From: Planosporangium mesophilum
GTDB lineage: Bacteria > Actinomycetota > Actinomycetes > Mycobacteriales > Micromonosporaceae
Direction of reading: 5' to 3'
DNA: 59,525 nucleotides
NCBI RefSeq assembly: GCF_016863255.1
Contig: NZ_BOON01000058.1
Coordinates: 1 to 59,525 of the forward strand
The notes beneath the pieces were generated by a model that saw only the letters and a list, made by a program, of their open reading frames with translations, was not told the origin of the DNA and did not search any database. Position 1 is the first letter of the stretch, and the number at the start of each line of letters is the position of its first letter. Both the position numbers and the translations under genes were made by a program. Below, piece after piece: positions 7,765 to 16,305 of the stretch.

Positions 7765-8790
7765 GTGACGCTGTCCACCGCCCGTGTCCGATCGGCTCTG
7801 CCGGTAGCGGTGCTCCTGGCCGCGGCTGTCCTCATTGGACTATTGCCCGCCGGTCCCGTTCGCGCCGAACCCGGCACACCCGGCCCGGAAGGCGGCAGCG
7901 CGTCCCTGCGTGACCAGCTCGAAGCGGCGTCGCGCGGGTTCAACGACGCCGCAGCCCGTCTCGATGCGTCCAAAGCGCGCCACGCCCAGCTCACCGAACA
8001 GAAGCGGGTCGCCGAGGCCGAGTTGTCCCGCCTCAGCGACGAAGTCGGTGCGATTGCCGCGGCCGCGTACAAGGGCGGCCCGGTCGGCGGGGTGGCCGCT
8101 CTCCTCGACAGCGACTCCCCCACCGGGATGTTCGAACGCGCCCTCACCCTCGACATGCAGGCCCGTGTCAGCGACGGGCAGCTGCGCCGGGCCAGGCAGG
8201 CCCGTGAGGCGGTGGCCCGCCAGCAGGCTGCGCTCGACGCGGAGATGAAGACCCAGCAGGAACAGCTGACCGAGATGGACAAGCGCCGCAACGCCGCCGA
8301 GCAGGCCCTCGGCATCGTCGGCGCGACCACCGGCGGATTCGGCGGCACCAGCGGCGGACGCGCGGTCGCGGTGGCCCGCCGCGCCGACGGCACTCTGGCC
8401 CGGGAATCCTGCAACCAGAACGACCCGACCACCTCCGGCTGCATCACCCCGCGCACCCTGCACTCCCTGCAACAGGCCCGTGCCGCCGGCTTCACCCGGT
8501 TCACCTCCTGCTACCGCTCCGCCGAGGACGGCGGCGAGCATCCCCGGGGCCGCGCCTGCGACTTCTCCGTCCAGCAGAGCGGCTTCGGCGGCGTGGCCGG
8601 CGGCGGCGATCGCGACTACGGCAACCGCCTCGCCAACTGGCTGGTCTACAACGCCAGAGCCCTCGGCGTGCTCTACGTCATCTGGTTCAAGAAGATCTGG
8701 ATGCCCAGTACCGGCTGGCGCTCCTACAGCGGTGGCGGTGGCGATCCGTCCAGCGACCACACCAACCACGTACACCTGTCGGTGCAGTAA
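7765..8790 (+). CDS. Secreted coiled-coil protein with C-terminal peptidase-like domain
   Basis: A 341-residue exported protein. The signal peptide covers about residues 1-35 with likely cleavage after VRA. Residues about 45-190 are a heptad-rich coiled coil as in PcsB/RipA-type wall hydrolases. The C-terminal 130 residues hold two cysteine pairs and the metal-site-like motifs HPRGRACDF and DHTNHVHLS, resembling M15-type/ARB_07466-like peptidase domains. A role in peptidoglycan remodelling is inferred. GTG at 7765 is chosen because GAAGGAA lies seven bases upstream. The in-frame ATG at 7747 falls right behind the riboswitch without a ribosome binding site. Expression should respond to c-di-AMP. 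Confidence 0.82.
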   Translation: MTLSTARVRSALPVAVLLAAAVLIGLLPAGPVRAEPGTPGPEGGSASLRDQLEAASRGFNDAAARLDASKARHAQLTEQKRVAEAELSRLSDEVGAIAAAAYKGGPVGGVAALLDSDSPTGMFERALTLDMQARVSDGQLRRARQAREAVARQQAALDAEMKTQQEQLTEMDKRRNAAEQALGIVGATTGGFGGTSGGRAVAVARRADGTLARESCNQNDPTTSGCITPRTLHSLQQARAAGFTRFTSCYRSAEDGGEHPRGRACDFSVQQSGFGGVAGGGDRDYGNRLANWLVYNARALGVLYVIWFKKIWMPSTGWRSYSGGGGDPSSDHTNHVHLSVQ

Positions 8791-8919
8791 CGCACGACCC
8801 CATAGGCTCCTTGGCACACTCGAACGGGCCGCACCGTACGTGAGCTGCGCGGCGGACCGGTGGCGTCACAGCCGACAGGTGTGACACCGTCAAGATCATC
8901 TTACCGGCCGGGAGCACAC

Positions 8920-10203
8920 GTGAGCGACGACACCAGCGCCGTCACCGAGTCCACGACGGGGGCCGGCCACAGCCACCACGCCCGTCTGCCGCTGTCGGCG
9001 GGGGTGCGGCGGACCGGACTCACCGCGCTCGTCGCGGCAGCGGTGCTCACCCTCGCGGGCCTTGTCTGGCTGTGGCCGCACGGCGCATCGGGTACGGCGC
9101 AGCCGACCCAGCCCGACACCGAGCAGCGCATCGCCGCAACGGTCATGTCCCTGCACCCTGCTCCGTGCCCACCGGGTGAACCGGGGTTCCCTGCACCCGC
9201 CGACCGGGTGTCCTGCGGTACGGCACGGGCCACCCTCACTGAGGGTCCGGACGCCGGGAAGGAAGTCAGCACCGGCATGCCCGGCGGCCCGGGCGCCCCC
9301 ACCGTCAAGGTGGGCGACCGCATTGTTCTGATGCACCTGCCCGACAGCCCGAGCGGCGAGGCCTACCAGATCATCGACCACCAGCGGGGTCGGCAGCTGT
9401 GGGCGCTGGTCCTGGCGTTCGCCGTGGCAGTGATCGCCTTCGGCCGGTGGCGAGGCCTGCGCGCCCTGGCCGGCCTCGCGGTCAGCTTCGCGGTCCTGCT
9501 GCTGTTCGTCGTGCCGGCGATCCTGGACGGCCGCTCGCCGCTCCTGGTCGCGATCGTCGGGTCCGCGGCGATCATGCTCGTCGTCCTGTACCTCACCCAC
9601 GGAATCACCGTGACCACCTCGGTAGCCGTCCTCGGTACGCTCGCCAGCCTCACGCTGACCGGCGTACTGGCTGCCGTCGCCACCGGCGCCGCGCGGTTGA
9701 CCGGCGTCTCCGGCGAGGACACCACCTACCTCACGATCACCTATCAGCAGGTGAACATGCACGGCCTGTTACTGGCCGGCATCCTCATCGGGGCGCTCGG
9801 CGTACTCGACGACGTTGCCGTCACCCAGGCCTCGACCGTCGCCGAACTCGCACGAGCCAATCCGAGCCTGTCGGCCGGACAGCTCTACCGGGCCGCCGGG
9901 CGTGTCGGCCGCGCCCACATCGCCTCGGTCATCAACACGATCGTCCTGGCCTACGCCGGAGCCTCACTGCCCCTCCTCCTGCTCCTCGCCGCCGGCGACC
10001 GCCCCCTCGACGAGGTACTGACCAACCCCAATCTGGCCGAGGAGATCGTGCGCAGCGCCGTCGGCACCATCGGGCTGATCGCGGCCGTACCCGTCACCAC
10101 CGCCCTCGCGGCGTTCGCCACCACCCGCCACGGCGCACCCGGGCCGGCGCACGGCTCCGGACTCTTCCCCGCCCGGCGGTCACGCCCCGGGGAGGACGAG
10201 TGA
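8920..10203 (+). CDS. YibE/F-like multipass membrane protein
   Basis: A 427-residue integral membrane protein. One N-terminal transmembrane segment is followed by an outside domain of about 110 residues rich in Pro and Gly, then about seven hydrophobic segments containing the conserved stretch GVLDDVAVTQASTVAEL and later RVGRAHIASVINT, typical of the YibE/F family. The family's function is not established; transport has been suggested. The tail is Arg-rich and cytoplasmic. The GTG start has GGAG six bases before it; upstream in-frame codons lie in the spacer after the previous gene and lack one. Confidence 0.85.
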   Translation: MSDDTSAVTESTTGAGHSHHARLPLSAGVRRTGLTALVAAAVLTLAGLVWLWPHGASGTAQPTQPDTEQRIAATVMSLHPAPCPPGEPGFPAPADRVSCGTARATLTEGPDAGKEVSTGMPGGPGAPTVKVGDRIVLMHLPDSPSGEAYQIIDHQRGRQLWALVLAFAVAVIAFGRWRGLRALAGLAVSFAVLLLFVVPAILDGRSPLLVAIVGSAAIMLVVLYLTHGITVTTSVAVLGTLASLTLTGVLAAVATGAARLTGVSGEDTTYLTITYQQVNMHGLLLAGILIGALGVLDDVAVTQASTVAELARANPSLSAGQLYRAAGRVGRAHIASVINTIVLAYAGASLPLLLLLAAGDRPLDEVLTNPNLAEEIVRSAVGTIGLIAAVPVTTALAAFATTRHGAPGPAHGSGLFPARRSRPGEDE

Positions 10204-10285
10204 GCCCCGTCGTGGCCGCCGAGCGGGAATCTCGTCACGCTGCCCACATCGGTCGAGGCGTTTACGCGCCGCCCTGCGTGCAATA

Positions 10286-10612
10286 GTGACCGGTGTGACC
10301 ACACCGACCGGACGCGACCACGACCTACTGACGATCATCGCCGCGTTGCGCGCCAAGCCCGGTAAGGAGCAACAACTGCGCCAGGCGGCCGAGGCCGTCG
10401 TCGAGCCGACCCGCCACGAAGAGGGTTGCATCGCCTACCACCTGCACCAGGCCATCGACGACCCGACGGTGTTCTACTTCTATGAGAATTGGGCGGGGCC
10501 GGAAGCGCTGGATGCACACATGAAGACCCCTCATTTCCAGAATTTCGTCGCCACCGCGAACGACCTCCTCGCCGGCCCGATAGACATCCAGCGCCTGCGA
10601 AGGATCACCTGA
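10286..10612 (+). CDS. Antibiotic biosynthesis monooxygenase (ABM) domain protein
   Basis: A 108-residue protein made of one dimeric alpha/beta ferredoxin-like ABM domain. Family marks are LTIIAALRAKPGKEQQLRQA, HEEGCIAYHLHQ, FYFYENWAGPEALDAHMKTPHF and the closing strand IDIQRLRRI. Members include cofactor-free quinol oxygenases and YgiN-like proteins; the substrate cannot be told from sequence. GTG at 10286 gives a 12-residue leader before the domain, and GTG at 10295 is an alternative. Neither has a strong ribosome binding site. A strong hairpin follows. Confidence 0.82.
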   Translation: MTGVTTPTGRDHDLLTIIAALRAKPGKEQQLRQAAEAVVEPTRHEEGCIAYHLHQAIDDPTVFYFYENWAGPEALDAHMKTPHFQNFVATANDLLAGPIDIQRLRRIT

Positions 10613-10634
10613 CCCTCAGCGCACCAGCCGGTCG

Positions 10635-10669
10635 CCTTCACCGCGGCACCGGGCCTGCCGCGGTGAAGG
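10635..10669 (+). terminator. 14-bp hairpin after the ABM gene
   Basis: CCTTCACCGCGGCA and TGCCGCGGTGAAGG pair perfectly around a seven-base loop, 22 bases after the ABM stop. No T-run is present. Confidence 0.75.
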
Positions 10670-10724
10670 GCGGCGTCCGGACGGGTGCGTTTGCCAGCTC
10701 CCCCCGCACGGGTATCGGGTAGCC

Positions 10725-10994
10725 ATGGCAGAGCCGCATGTCACCCTCGAGCAGACCGACCTCGACCCGGCACCGGAGAAGTTGCGCGGACCGCTGGAGG
10801 AACAGCTCAGTTCGGCCCTGCAACGGGCCACCGAGGTCGTCTCCGACGACTACGACGGCGAGCCGGTCGACGAGGTCACCGACCGGCTGCTCTCCGAGAC
10901 TCGGGCAGCCTTGCACCCGGACATCGCCGATGCCTTCCAGCCCGATCCGGCGGAGCTGCGGCGGGTGGCCGAGGTGATCGTCAACCGGCACTGA
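10725..10994 (+). CDS. Small acidic protein of unknown function
   Basis: An 89-residue acidic protein without signal peptide or membrane segment. It is mostly predicted helix (EKLRGPLEEQLSSALQRATE, then DEVTDRLLSETRAAL). It has an isolated position between the terminator at 10635-10669 and the polycysteine leader. I do not recognise a family. The ribosome binding site is weak; codon use and GC skew look coding. Confidence 0.6.
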   Translation: MAEPHVTLEQTDLDPAPEKLRGPLEEQLSSALQRATEVVSDDYDGEPVDEVTDRLLSETRAALHPDIADAFQPDPAELRRVAEVIVNRH

Positions 10995-11081
10995 CCCAGG
11001 TGCCGCACACCGACGGCCTGTGTCCAACGACACCATGATCGGCCAGTCGGCCCACTTGCACGATCAGGTACCCTGACCTGC

Positions 11082-11159
11082 GTGAACATGGCGCTGTCGT
11101 TGGACCGGACCCCGCTCGCGGTCCGTGTCGTCGCCGCGCGCCGTATCTGCTGTTGTTGA
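11082..11159 (+). CDS. Polycysteine leader peptide of the ABC operon
   Basis: A 25-codon frame from GTG 11082 (or 23 from ATG 11088), ending Arg-Arg-Ile-Cys-Cys-Cys-stop. A -10-like TACCCT at 11069-11074 lies seven bases before the GTG, so the transcript may begin at the start codon and be leaderless. Leaderless short frames ending in consecutive Cys codons are known in mycobacteria as cysteine-responsive attenuators. Stalling at the Cys codons would change folding downstream, where GGACCG (11102-11107) can pair with CGGTCC (11119-11124) inside the frame. The following 145 bases before 11305 hold no other recognised element. Confidence 0.65.
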   Translation: MNMALSLDRTPLAVRVVAARRICCC

Positions 11160-11304
11160 CGATCAATCACCGAGGCCCGCGCCCCTGATACCCAGCGCCG
11201 CGCTGCCCGTCGTCATCAACGTCCGTTCCACCCTCTTTTGAGTACCCTCGTCACCGCACCGCCGCGACCGCGCGCTGCGGCTCCCACCTGCCTGGAGCAA
11301 GGAC

Positions 11305-12858
11305 ATGACCGCTCACCACCGGCCGTCGGCCGGTCGATTCCTCGCGCGCCACCTGCGCCCGCTCGGTGCGCTCACGGCCACCGCCGCCCTCACGCTGCTC
11401 CTGGCCGCCTGCGGCTCGTCGAAGGGCACCGGGTCGGCGGGCGCCGCCGACGCCGATGCGACGATCACGATCGGTTCGCTGAACGAGCCGACGACCCTCA
11501 ACGTGGTCAAGGGCGGTAACACCGGGCACGCCCAGGTACTGCTGCGCAACGTCGTCGAAGGACTGACCGTCCTGACCGACGACGGCAAGGTCGAGCCGCT
11601 GCTGGCCACGTCGTGGGACGTGTCGCCGGACGGCACCGGCTACACGTTCCACCTGCGGTCGGGCGTGACGTTCTCCGACGGCACCCCGCTGACGGCGAAC
11701 GACGTGGTGGCGGCCCTCAAGCGGGTGACGTCCGACGAGTCGACCAGCGCCCGCAAGAAGAACCTTTCGATCATGAAGACGATCGAGGCCCCGGACGACA
11801 GTACGGTCAAGGTGACCCTGTCCTCGCGGTCGCAGTCGTTCCTGTTCTACCTCACCGCCACCGGGGCTGCGGTGACGAAGCCGAACGCCGGCAACCCGGA
11901 GACGACGGTCATCGGCACCGGCCCGTACAGCCTGGGCGCGTGGAAGCAGGGCGACTCCATCACCCTGACCCGCAACGACAAGTACTGGGGCGAGAAGGCG
12001 AAGAACAAGGAGGTCGTGTACCGGTTCTTCAAGGACGCCACCGCCGAGAACAACGCGCTGCTCGCCGGTCAGCTCGACCTGGTCACCCAGGTGACCTCGC
12101 CGGACATGCTCGCCCAGTTCGACAAGCGGTCGGACTTCTCCATCGTGGAGGGCACGTCGACGACCAAGGAGCTGTTCAACTTCAACGACGCGGTCGCCCC
12201 GTTCAACAACCCGGACGTGCGGCACGCCATCCGGCAGGCCACCGACCGTAAGGCGCTGCTGAAGGCGGTGTGGGCCGACCGCGGCCAGGTGATCGGCTCG
12301 ATGGTGCCGCCGACCGACCCGTGGTACGAGGACCTGACCAGCATCGACACGTACAACGTCGACGGCGCCAAGCAGCTGCTGGCCAAGGCCGGGTTCGCCG
12401 GCGGGCTGTCCTTCACTGTCGACTACGTGCCGTCCGACTCGATCAACATCGTCGCGCAGGGGCTGAAGAGCCAGCTGGCCAAGGCCGGCATCACCATCAC
12501 GCTCAACCCGGTCGACGACGCCACCTGGACCGACAAGGTCTACAAGAACCACAACTTCCAGGCCACGATCATGACCCACGTCAACCAGCGGGACCTGGTC
12601 TGGTACGGCGACCCGAAGTTCTACTGGCAGTACGACAACCCGCAGGTGCAGCAGTGGGTCAAGGACTCGGAGGCCGCCGCGACGGCCGACGAGCAGACCG
12701 CGCTGCTGAAGAAGGTGGCCCGGCAGATCTCCGAGGACGCCGCGAGCAACTGGCTGTTCCTCGACCCCGCCATCAAGGTGGCCAGCACCTCGGTCAGCGG
12801 GTACCAGAAGAACAACACCACGGACAGCTTCTATGTCGCACCGATCACCAAGCGCTAG
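11305..12858 (+). CDS. ABC transporter substrate-binding lipoprotein (family 5)
   Basis: A 517-residue solute-binding protein of the oligopeptide/nickel class (SBP_bac_5). The signal peptide ends in the lipobox LLAAC with lipidated Cys36. The mature part follows the family pattern: an early GSLNEPTTLN strand, LATSWDVSPDGTGYTFHLRSGVTFSDG, then GTGPYSLGAWKQGDSITLTR. The ATG has GGAGCAAGGA directly upstream. It heads an operon with two permeases and two ATPases, nearly all overlapping. The ligand is unknown; the polycysteine leader argues for a sulfur-containing compound rather than general peptides. Confidence 0.92.
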   Translation: MTAHHRPSAGRFLARHLRPLGALTATAALTLLLAACGSSKGTGSAGAADADATITIGSLNEPTTLNVVKGGNTGHAQVLLRNVVEGLTVLTDDGKVEPLLATSWDVSPDGTGYTFHLRSGVTFSDGTPLTANDVVAALKRVTSDESTSARKKNLSIMKTIEAPDDSTVKVTLSSRSQSFLFYLTATGAAVTKPNAGNPETTVIGTGPYSLGAWKQGDSITLTRNDKYWGEKAKNKEVVYRFFKDATAENNALLAGQLDLVTQVTSPDMLAQFDKRSDFSIVEGTSTTKELFNFNDAVAPFNNPDVRHAIRQATDRKALLKAVWADRGQVIGSMVPPTDPWYEDLTSIDTYNVDGAKQLLAKAGFAGGLSFTVDYVPSDSINIVAQGLKSQLAKAGITITLNPVDDATWTDKVYKNHNFQATIMTHVNQRDLVWYGDPKFYWQYDNPQVQQWVKDSEAAATADEQTALLKKVARQISEDAASNWLFLDPAIKVASTSVSGYQKNNTTDSFYVAPITKR

Positions 12859-12867
12859 GAGCTGACG

Positions 12868-13818
12868 GTGCTCGGCTACCTCGTACGCCGGGTCGCCTGG
12901 CTGCTCGGCTCGCTGTTCGTGGCGGGCTCGGCGGTGTTCTTTCTGCTCCGGGTGCTCCCGGGGGACCCGGCCGTCACACTGCTGGCGGTCGGGTCCTCCC
13001 CCGACGAACTCAACGCGATCCGGCACCGGCTGGGCACCGACCGCCCCCTGCTCGACCAGTACGCCGGCTGGTTCGGCGGCCTGCTGACCGGGCACCTCGG
13101 CGACAGCCTGTTCACCCGGACGCCGGTGCTCGACCAGATCACCGGCCGGCTCCCGGTGACCGTGCCGCTGGCGCTGAGCGCCTTCGTCGCGTCGATCGTG
13201 GTGGCCGTACCCGTCGGCGTCTTCGCCGCGGTCCGGCGCCGGGGCCTGCTCGGCGTCGCGGTGTCCACGCTGGCGCAGCTCGGCATCGCGCTGCCCATCT
13301 TCTGGGTCGGGATCGTGGTGGTCTGGCTGGTCGCGGTGCAGGGACGGCTGCTGCCGCCGGGCGGGTTCCCCCGCACCGGCTGGCAGGACCCGGCGGCGGC
13401 GGTCGGATCGCTGGTCCTGCCGGTGGCGACGCTGACCATCGCGCAGGGCTCGGTACTGGTGCGCTACGTACGCTCGGCGACGCTCGACGTGCTCAACCAG
13501 GAGTACGTGCGCACCGCCCGCTCCCTCGGGTACAGCCTGCCGCAGGCGCTCCTGCGCCACGGGCCGCGTAACGGCGCCGCGACGGTCGTCAACATCCTCG
13601 GCATCCTGCTGGCCAGTTCGCTGCTGGGCACCGTGGTCATCGAGAGCGTCTTCGCCCTCCCCGGCCTGGGCTCGCTGCTGCTGGCGAGCGTAAAGGCGCG
13701 CGACCTGCCGGTCGTGCAGGGCACCGTCTTCGCAATGACGGCGACGGTACTGGTGATCGGACTCGTCGTGGACGTGACCCAGCGGCTCATCGACCCCCGG
13801 CTGGGAGGTTCGGCATGA
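12868..13818 (+). CDS. ABC transporter permease, DppB type
   Basis: A 316-residue inner-membrane permease with six predicted transmembrane segments. The N-terminus YLVRRVAWLLGSLFVAGSAV and the loop FLLRVLPGDPA are typical of DppB/OppB. The EAA loop is seen as EYVRTARSLGYS followed by an LLRHGPRN segment. It starts with GTG behind AGGAG, nine bases after the binding-protein stop, and its stop overlaps the next start (ATGA). Confidence 0.93.
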   Translation: MLGYLVRRVAWLLGSLFVAGSAVFFLLRVLPGDPAVTLLAVGSSPDELNAIRHRLGTDRPLLDQYAGWFGGLLTGHLGDSLFTRTPVLDQITGRLPVTVPLALSAFVASIVVAVPVGVFAAVRRRGLLGVAVSTLAQLGIALPIFWVGIVVVWLVAVQGRLLPPGGFPRTGWQDPAAAVGSLVLPVATLTIAQGSVLVRYVRSATLDVLNQEYVRTARSLGYSLPQALLRHGPRNGAATVVNILGILLASSLLGTVVIESVFALPGLGSLLLASVKARDLPVVQGTVFAMTATVLVIGLVVDVTQRLIDPRLGGSA

Positions 13819-14714
13819 CGACACCGCTGATCGAAGCGAGCGAGACGGTCGACGCGATCGCGGCGCCCACCCGGCCACGCCGGGGATGGCGCTCGCCCTC
13901 CCTGATCGTCGGCTCGGTACTGCTGCTCGTCGTCCTCGCCCTGGCCCTGGTTTCACTGGTGTGGACCCCGTACGGGCTGGATCAGGCCGATCCGGCCGCC
14001 CGGCTGGCCGGTCCGTCGGCGCAGCACTGGGCGGGCACCGACCGGCTGGGCCGCGACCAGTTCACCCAGCTCATGCTCGGTGCCCGGACCGCCGTGTGGA
14101 TCGGGGTCTCCTCGGTCGCGGTGGCGTTCGCGCTCGGTACCCCGCTGGGCCTGCTCGCGGCAGCCGCCGGCCGGCTGGTCGACGACGCGGTCGCCGGGGT
14201 CATCGACATCGTGATCGCCTTCCCGACGCTGCTGCTGGCGATGCTGCTGGTCACCGTCTACGGCGCGTCGACCACGGTCGCGATCAGCGCGATCGGGATC
14301 GGCGTGTCCGCCGAGGTGGCCCGGCTGGCCCGGATCTCGGCGAGCCGGGTGTTCACCCAGGACTACGTGCTCGCGGCGCGTACCTGCGGCACCTCGACGC
14401 CGGTGATCCTGATCCGGCACGTCCTGCCCAACATCTGGCACACCCTGCTGGTCCAGGCCACCCTCGCGTTCGGCGTCGCGGTCATCGCCGAGGCGTCGCT
14501 GTCGTACCTGGGCCTCGGCACGCCGCCGCCCGCGCCGTCGTGGGGCCGCATGCTCCAGGAGGCGCAGTCGACGGTGGGCGTGGCCCCGTGGAACGTCCTG
14601 CTGCCCGGCCTCGCCGTCGCCGTCGCGGTGGTCGGGGTCAACCTGCTCGGCGACGGCCTGCGGGAGATCGGAGACCCGCAACTACGCACACGAAGGCGGG
14701 CCACGGGCCGATGA
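13815..14714 (+). CDS. ABC transporter permease, DppC type
   Basis: A 299-residue permease partner of the preceding DppB-type protein. It has an N-terminal cytoplasmic stretch of about 40 residues, the HWAGTDRLGRDQFTQLMLGA segment characteristic of DppC/OppC, five to six membrane helices, and the EAA loop DYVLAARTCGTS before ILIRHVLPN. Both ends overlap neighbours by four bases, implying translational coupling. Confidence 0.93.
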   Translation: MTTPLIEASETVDAIAAPTRPRRGWRSPSLIVGSVLLLVVLALALVSLVWTPYGLDQADPAARLAGPSAQHWAGTDRLGRDQFTQLMLGARTAVWIGVSSVAVAFALGTPLGLLAAAAGRLVDDAVAGVIDIVIAFPTLLLAMLLVTVYGASTTVAISAIGIGVSAEVARLARISASRVFTQDYVLAARTCGTSTPVILIRHVLPNIWHTLLVQATLAFGVAVIAEASLSYLGLGTPPPAPSWGRMLQEAQSTVGVAPWNVLLPGLAVAVAVVGVNLLGDGLREIGDPQLRTRRRATGR

Positions 14715-15529
14715 CCGTACTGGAGACCAGCGGGCTGACCATCACCCTCGACGGCGAGCCGCTCGTGCGCGACGTCGGCTTCGAACTGGCCGCCCGCGAC
14801 CGGGTCGGGCTCATCGGCGAGTCCGGCTCGGGCAAGTCGCTGACCGCGCTGGCCCTGCTGGGCCTGCTACCGGCGGGCATGCGCGCCAGCGGCCGCATCC
14901 TCATCGACGGCCGGGACTACCTCGACGCGCCGGACCGGCAGTGGCGTCGGGTCCGCGGCCGCACGGTGAGCATCGTGTTCCAGGAGCCGCTGACCGCGCT
15001 CGATCCGCTGATGCCGGTCGGCCGCCAGATCGCCGGGCCGCTGCGGCTGCACCACGGCCTCAACCGCAGCGACGCCGAACGGCGCGCGATCGAGTGGTGC
15101 GACCGCGTGCACCTGCCCGACCCGGCGCGGCTGGTACGGGCTCTGCCGCACGAGATCTCCGGCGGCCAGCGGCAGCGGGTCGCCCTGGCGATGGCCCTGG
15201 CGTGCCGCCCGCGGGTGCTCATCGCCGACGAACCCACGACCGCGCTGGACGTGACCGTACAGGCGCAGATCCTCACCCTCCTCGACGAGCTGATCGAGGA
15301 GACCGGGGTGGCGCTGCTGTTCATCAGCCACGACCTGCCGGTCGTCGCCGGGCTGGCCCGCCAGCTCCTCGTCATGCGCGACGGCCGGCTCGTCGAGTCC
15401 GGCCCGGTCGACGACGTGCTGCGCCGGCCCCGTTCCGACTACGGCCGGCAGCTCGTGGCGAGCGCCGCCCGGGTGACCCGGCTGGCCCGCCCCGGCTCCG
15501 TTTCCGGCACCGGCGGGGAGGACCGATGA
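14711..15529 (+). CDS. ABC transporter ATPase, DppD type
   Basis: A 272-residue ATP-binding subunit. Walker A is GESGSGKS, the Q-loop lies in IVFQEPLTALDPLMPVG, the signature is ISGGQRQR, Walker B is VLIADEPTTALD and the switch His is in FISHDLPVV. It lacks most of the C-terminal oligopeptide/dipeptide extension, with the chain ending soon after RRPRSDYGRQL. The ATG overlaps the permease stop, and its own stop overlaps the next ATG. Confidence 0.93.
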   Translation: MTVLETSGLTITLDGEPLVRDVGFELAARDRVGLIGESGSGKSLTALALLGLLPAGMRASGRILIDGRDYLDAPDRQWRRVRGRTVSIVFQEPLTALDPLMPVGRQIAGPLRLHHGLNRSDAERRAIEWCDRVHLPDPARLVRALPHEISGGQRQRVALAMALACRPRVLIADEPTTALDVTVQAQILTLLDELIEETGVALLFISHDLPVVAGLARQLLVMRDGRLVESGPVDDVLRRPRSDYGRQLVASAARVTRLARPGSVSGTGGEDR

Positions 15530-16305
15530 CCGAGCCGATTCTCAGCGGCCACCAGCTCACCCGGCGGTTCCCGCGCCGCAGCCACCCGGCCCTCGACGGG
15601 GTGGACATCTCCGTGCGGCCAGGAGTCAGCCTCGGCATCGTCGGCGAGTCCGGCGCCGGGAAGTCGACCCTGCTGCGGTTGCTGCTCGGCGTGGACCGGC
15701 CGAGCTCCGGTGAGGTCCGCTTCGCCGGGCAGCCGCTCGACCGGGTACGGCCGCGCGAGTTCCGCCGGCAGGTACAGGTCGTCTTCCAGGACCCCCGGTC
15801 CTCGCTCAACCCCCGCATGTCGGTGGCGTCGATCGTCGGCGAGCCGCTGCGCTCGCTGCGGATCGGCGCGGACCGGGCGGCCCGCGCCGAGCGGGTCGCG
15901 GAGGTGCTGACCGCGGTGGGGCTGCGCCCGCAGGACGGGCGGCGCTACCCGCACGAGTTCTCCGGCGGGCAGCGCCAGCGCATCGCCATCGCCCGCGCGC
16001 TCGCTCCCGCCCCGCGGGTACTGCTCGCCGACGAGCCCGTCAGCGCCCTCGACGTATCGGTCCGGCTGCAGGTCATCGACCTGCTCAGTGATCTCGTCGA
16101 CCGGCTCGGGCTGACGCTGGTACTGGTCTCGCACGACCTGGCGATCGTCAGCCAGCTGTGCCAGGAGGTGCTCGTGATGCGCCACGGCCGCGTCGTCGAA
16201 CGCGGTCCGACCGCGGACGTGCTGACCCGCCCGGTCGACGAGTACACCCGTACCCTGCTGGCGGCCATCCCGCAGCTGCCCACCGACCTCCTGGAGGAAC
16301 AGTGA
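15526..16305 (+). CDS. ABC transporter ATPase, DppF type
   Basis: A 259-residue second ATPase. Walker A is GESGAGKST, the Q-loop is VVFQDPRSSLNPRMSV, the signature is FSGGQRQR, Walker B is VLLADEPVSALD and the switch is LVSHDLAIV. SSLNPRM is the usual DppF/OppF mark. It pairs with the previous ATPase to form the heterodimeric motor. It is coupled by four-base overlaps on both sides. Confidence 0.93.
   Translation: MTEPILSGHQLTRRFPRRSHPALDGVDISVRPGVSLGIVGESGAGKSTLLRLLLGVDRPSSGEVRFAGQPLDRVRPREFRRQVQVVFQDPRSSLNPRMSVASIVGEPLRSLRIGADRAARAERVAEVLTAVGLRPQDGRRYPHEFSGGQRQRIAIARALAPAPRVLLADEPVSALDVSVRLQVIDLLSDLVDRLGLTLVLVSHDLAIVSQLCQEVLVMRHGRVVERGPTADVLTRPVDEYTRTLLAAIPQLPTDLLEEQ

Noticed and set aside
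11251-13956. 900-codon minus-strand open frame
   Set aside because: It is antisense to the binding protein and permease genes, an artefact of high GC third positions. Several similar long frames, such as 21367-23490 and 55529-57919, were dropped for the same reason.
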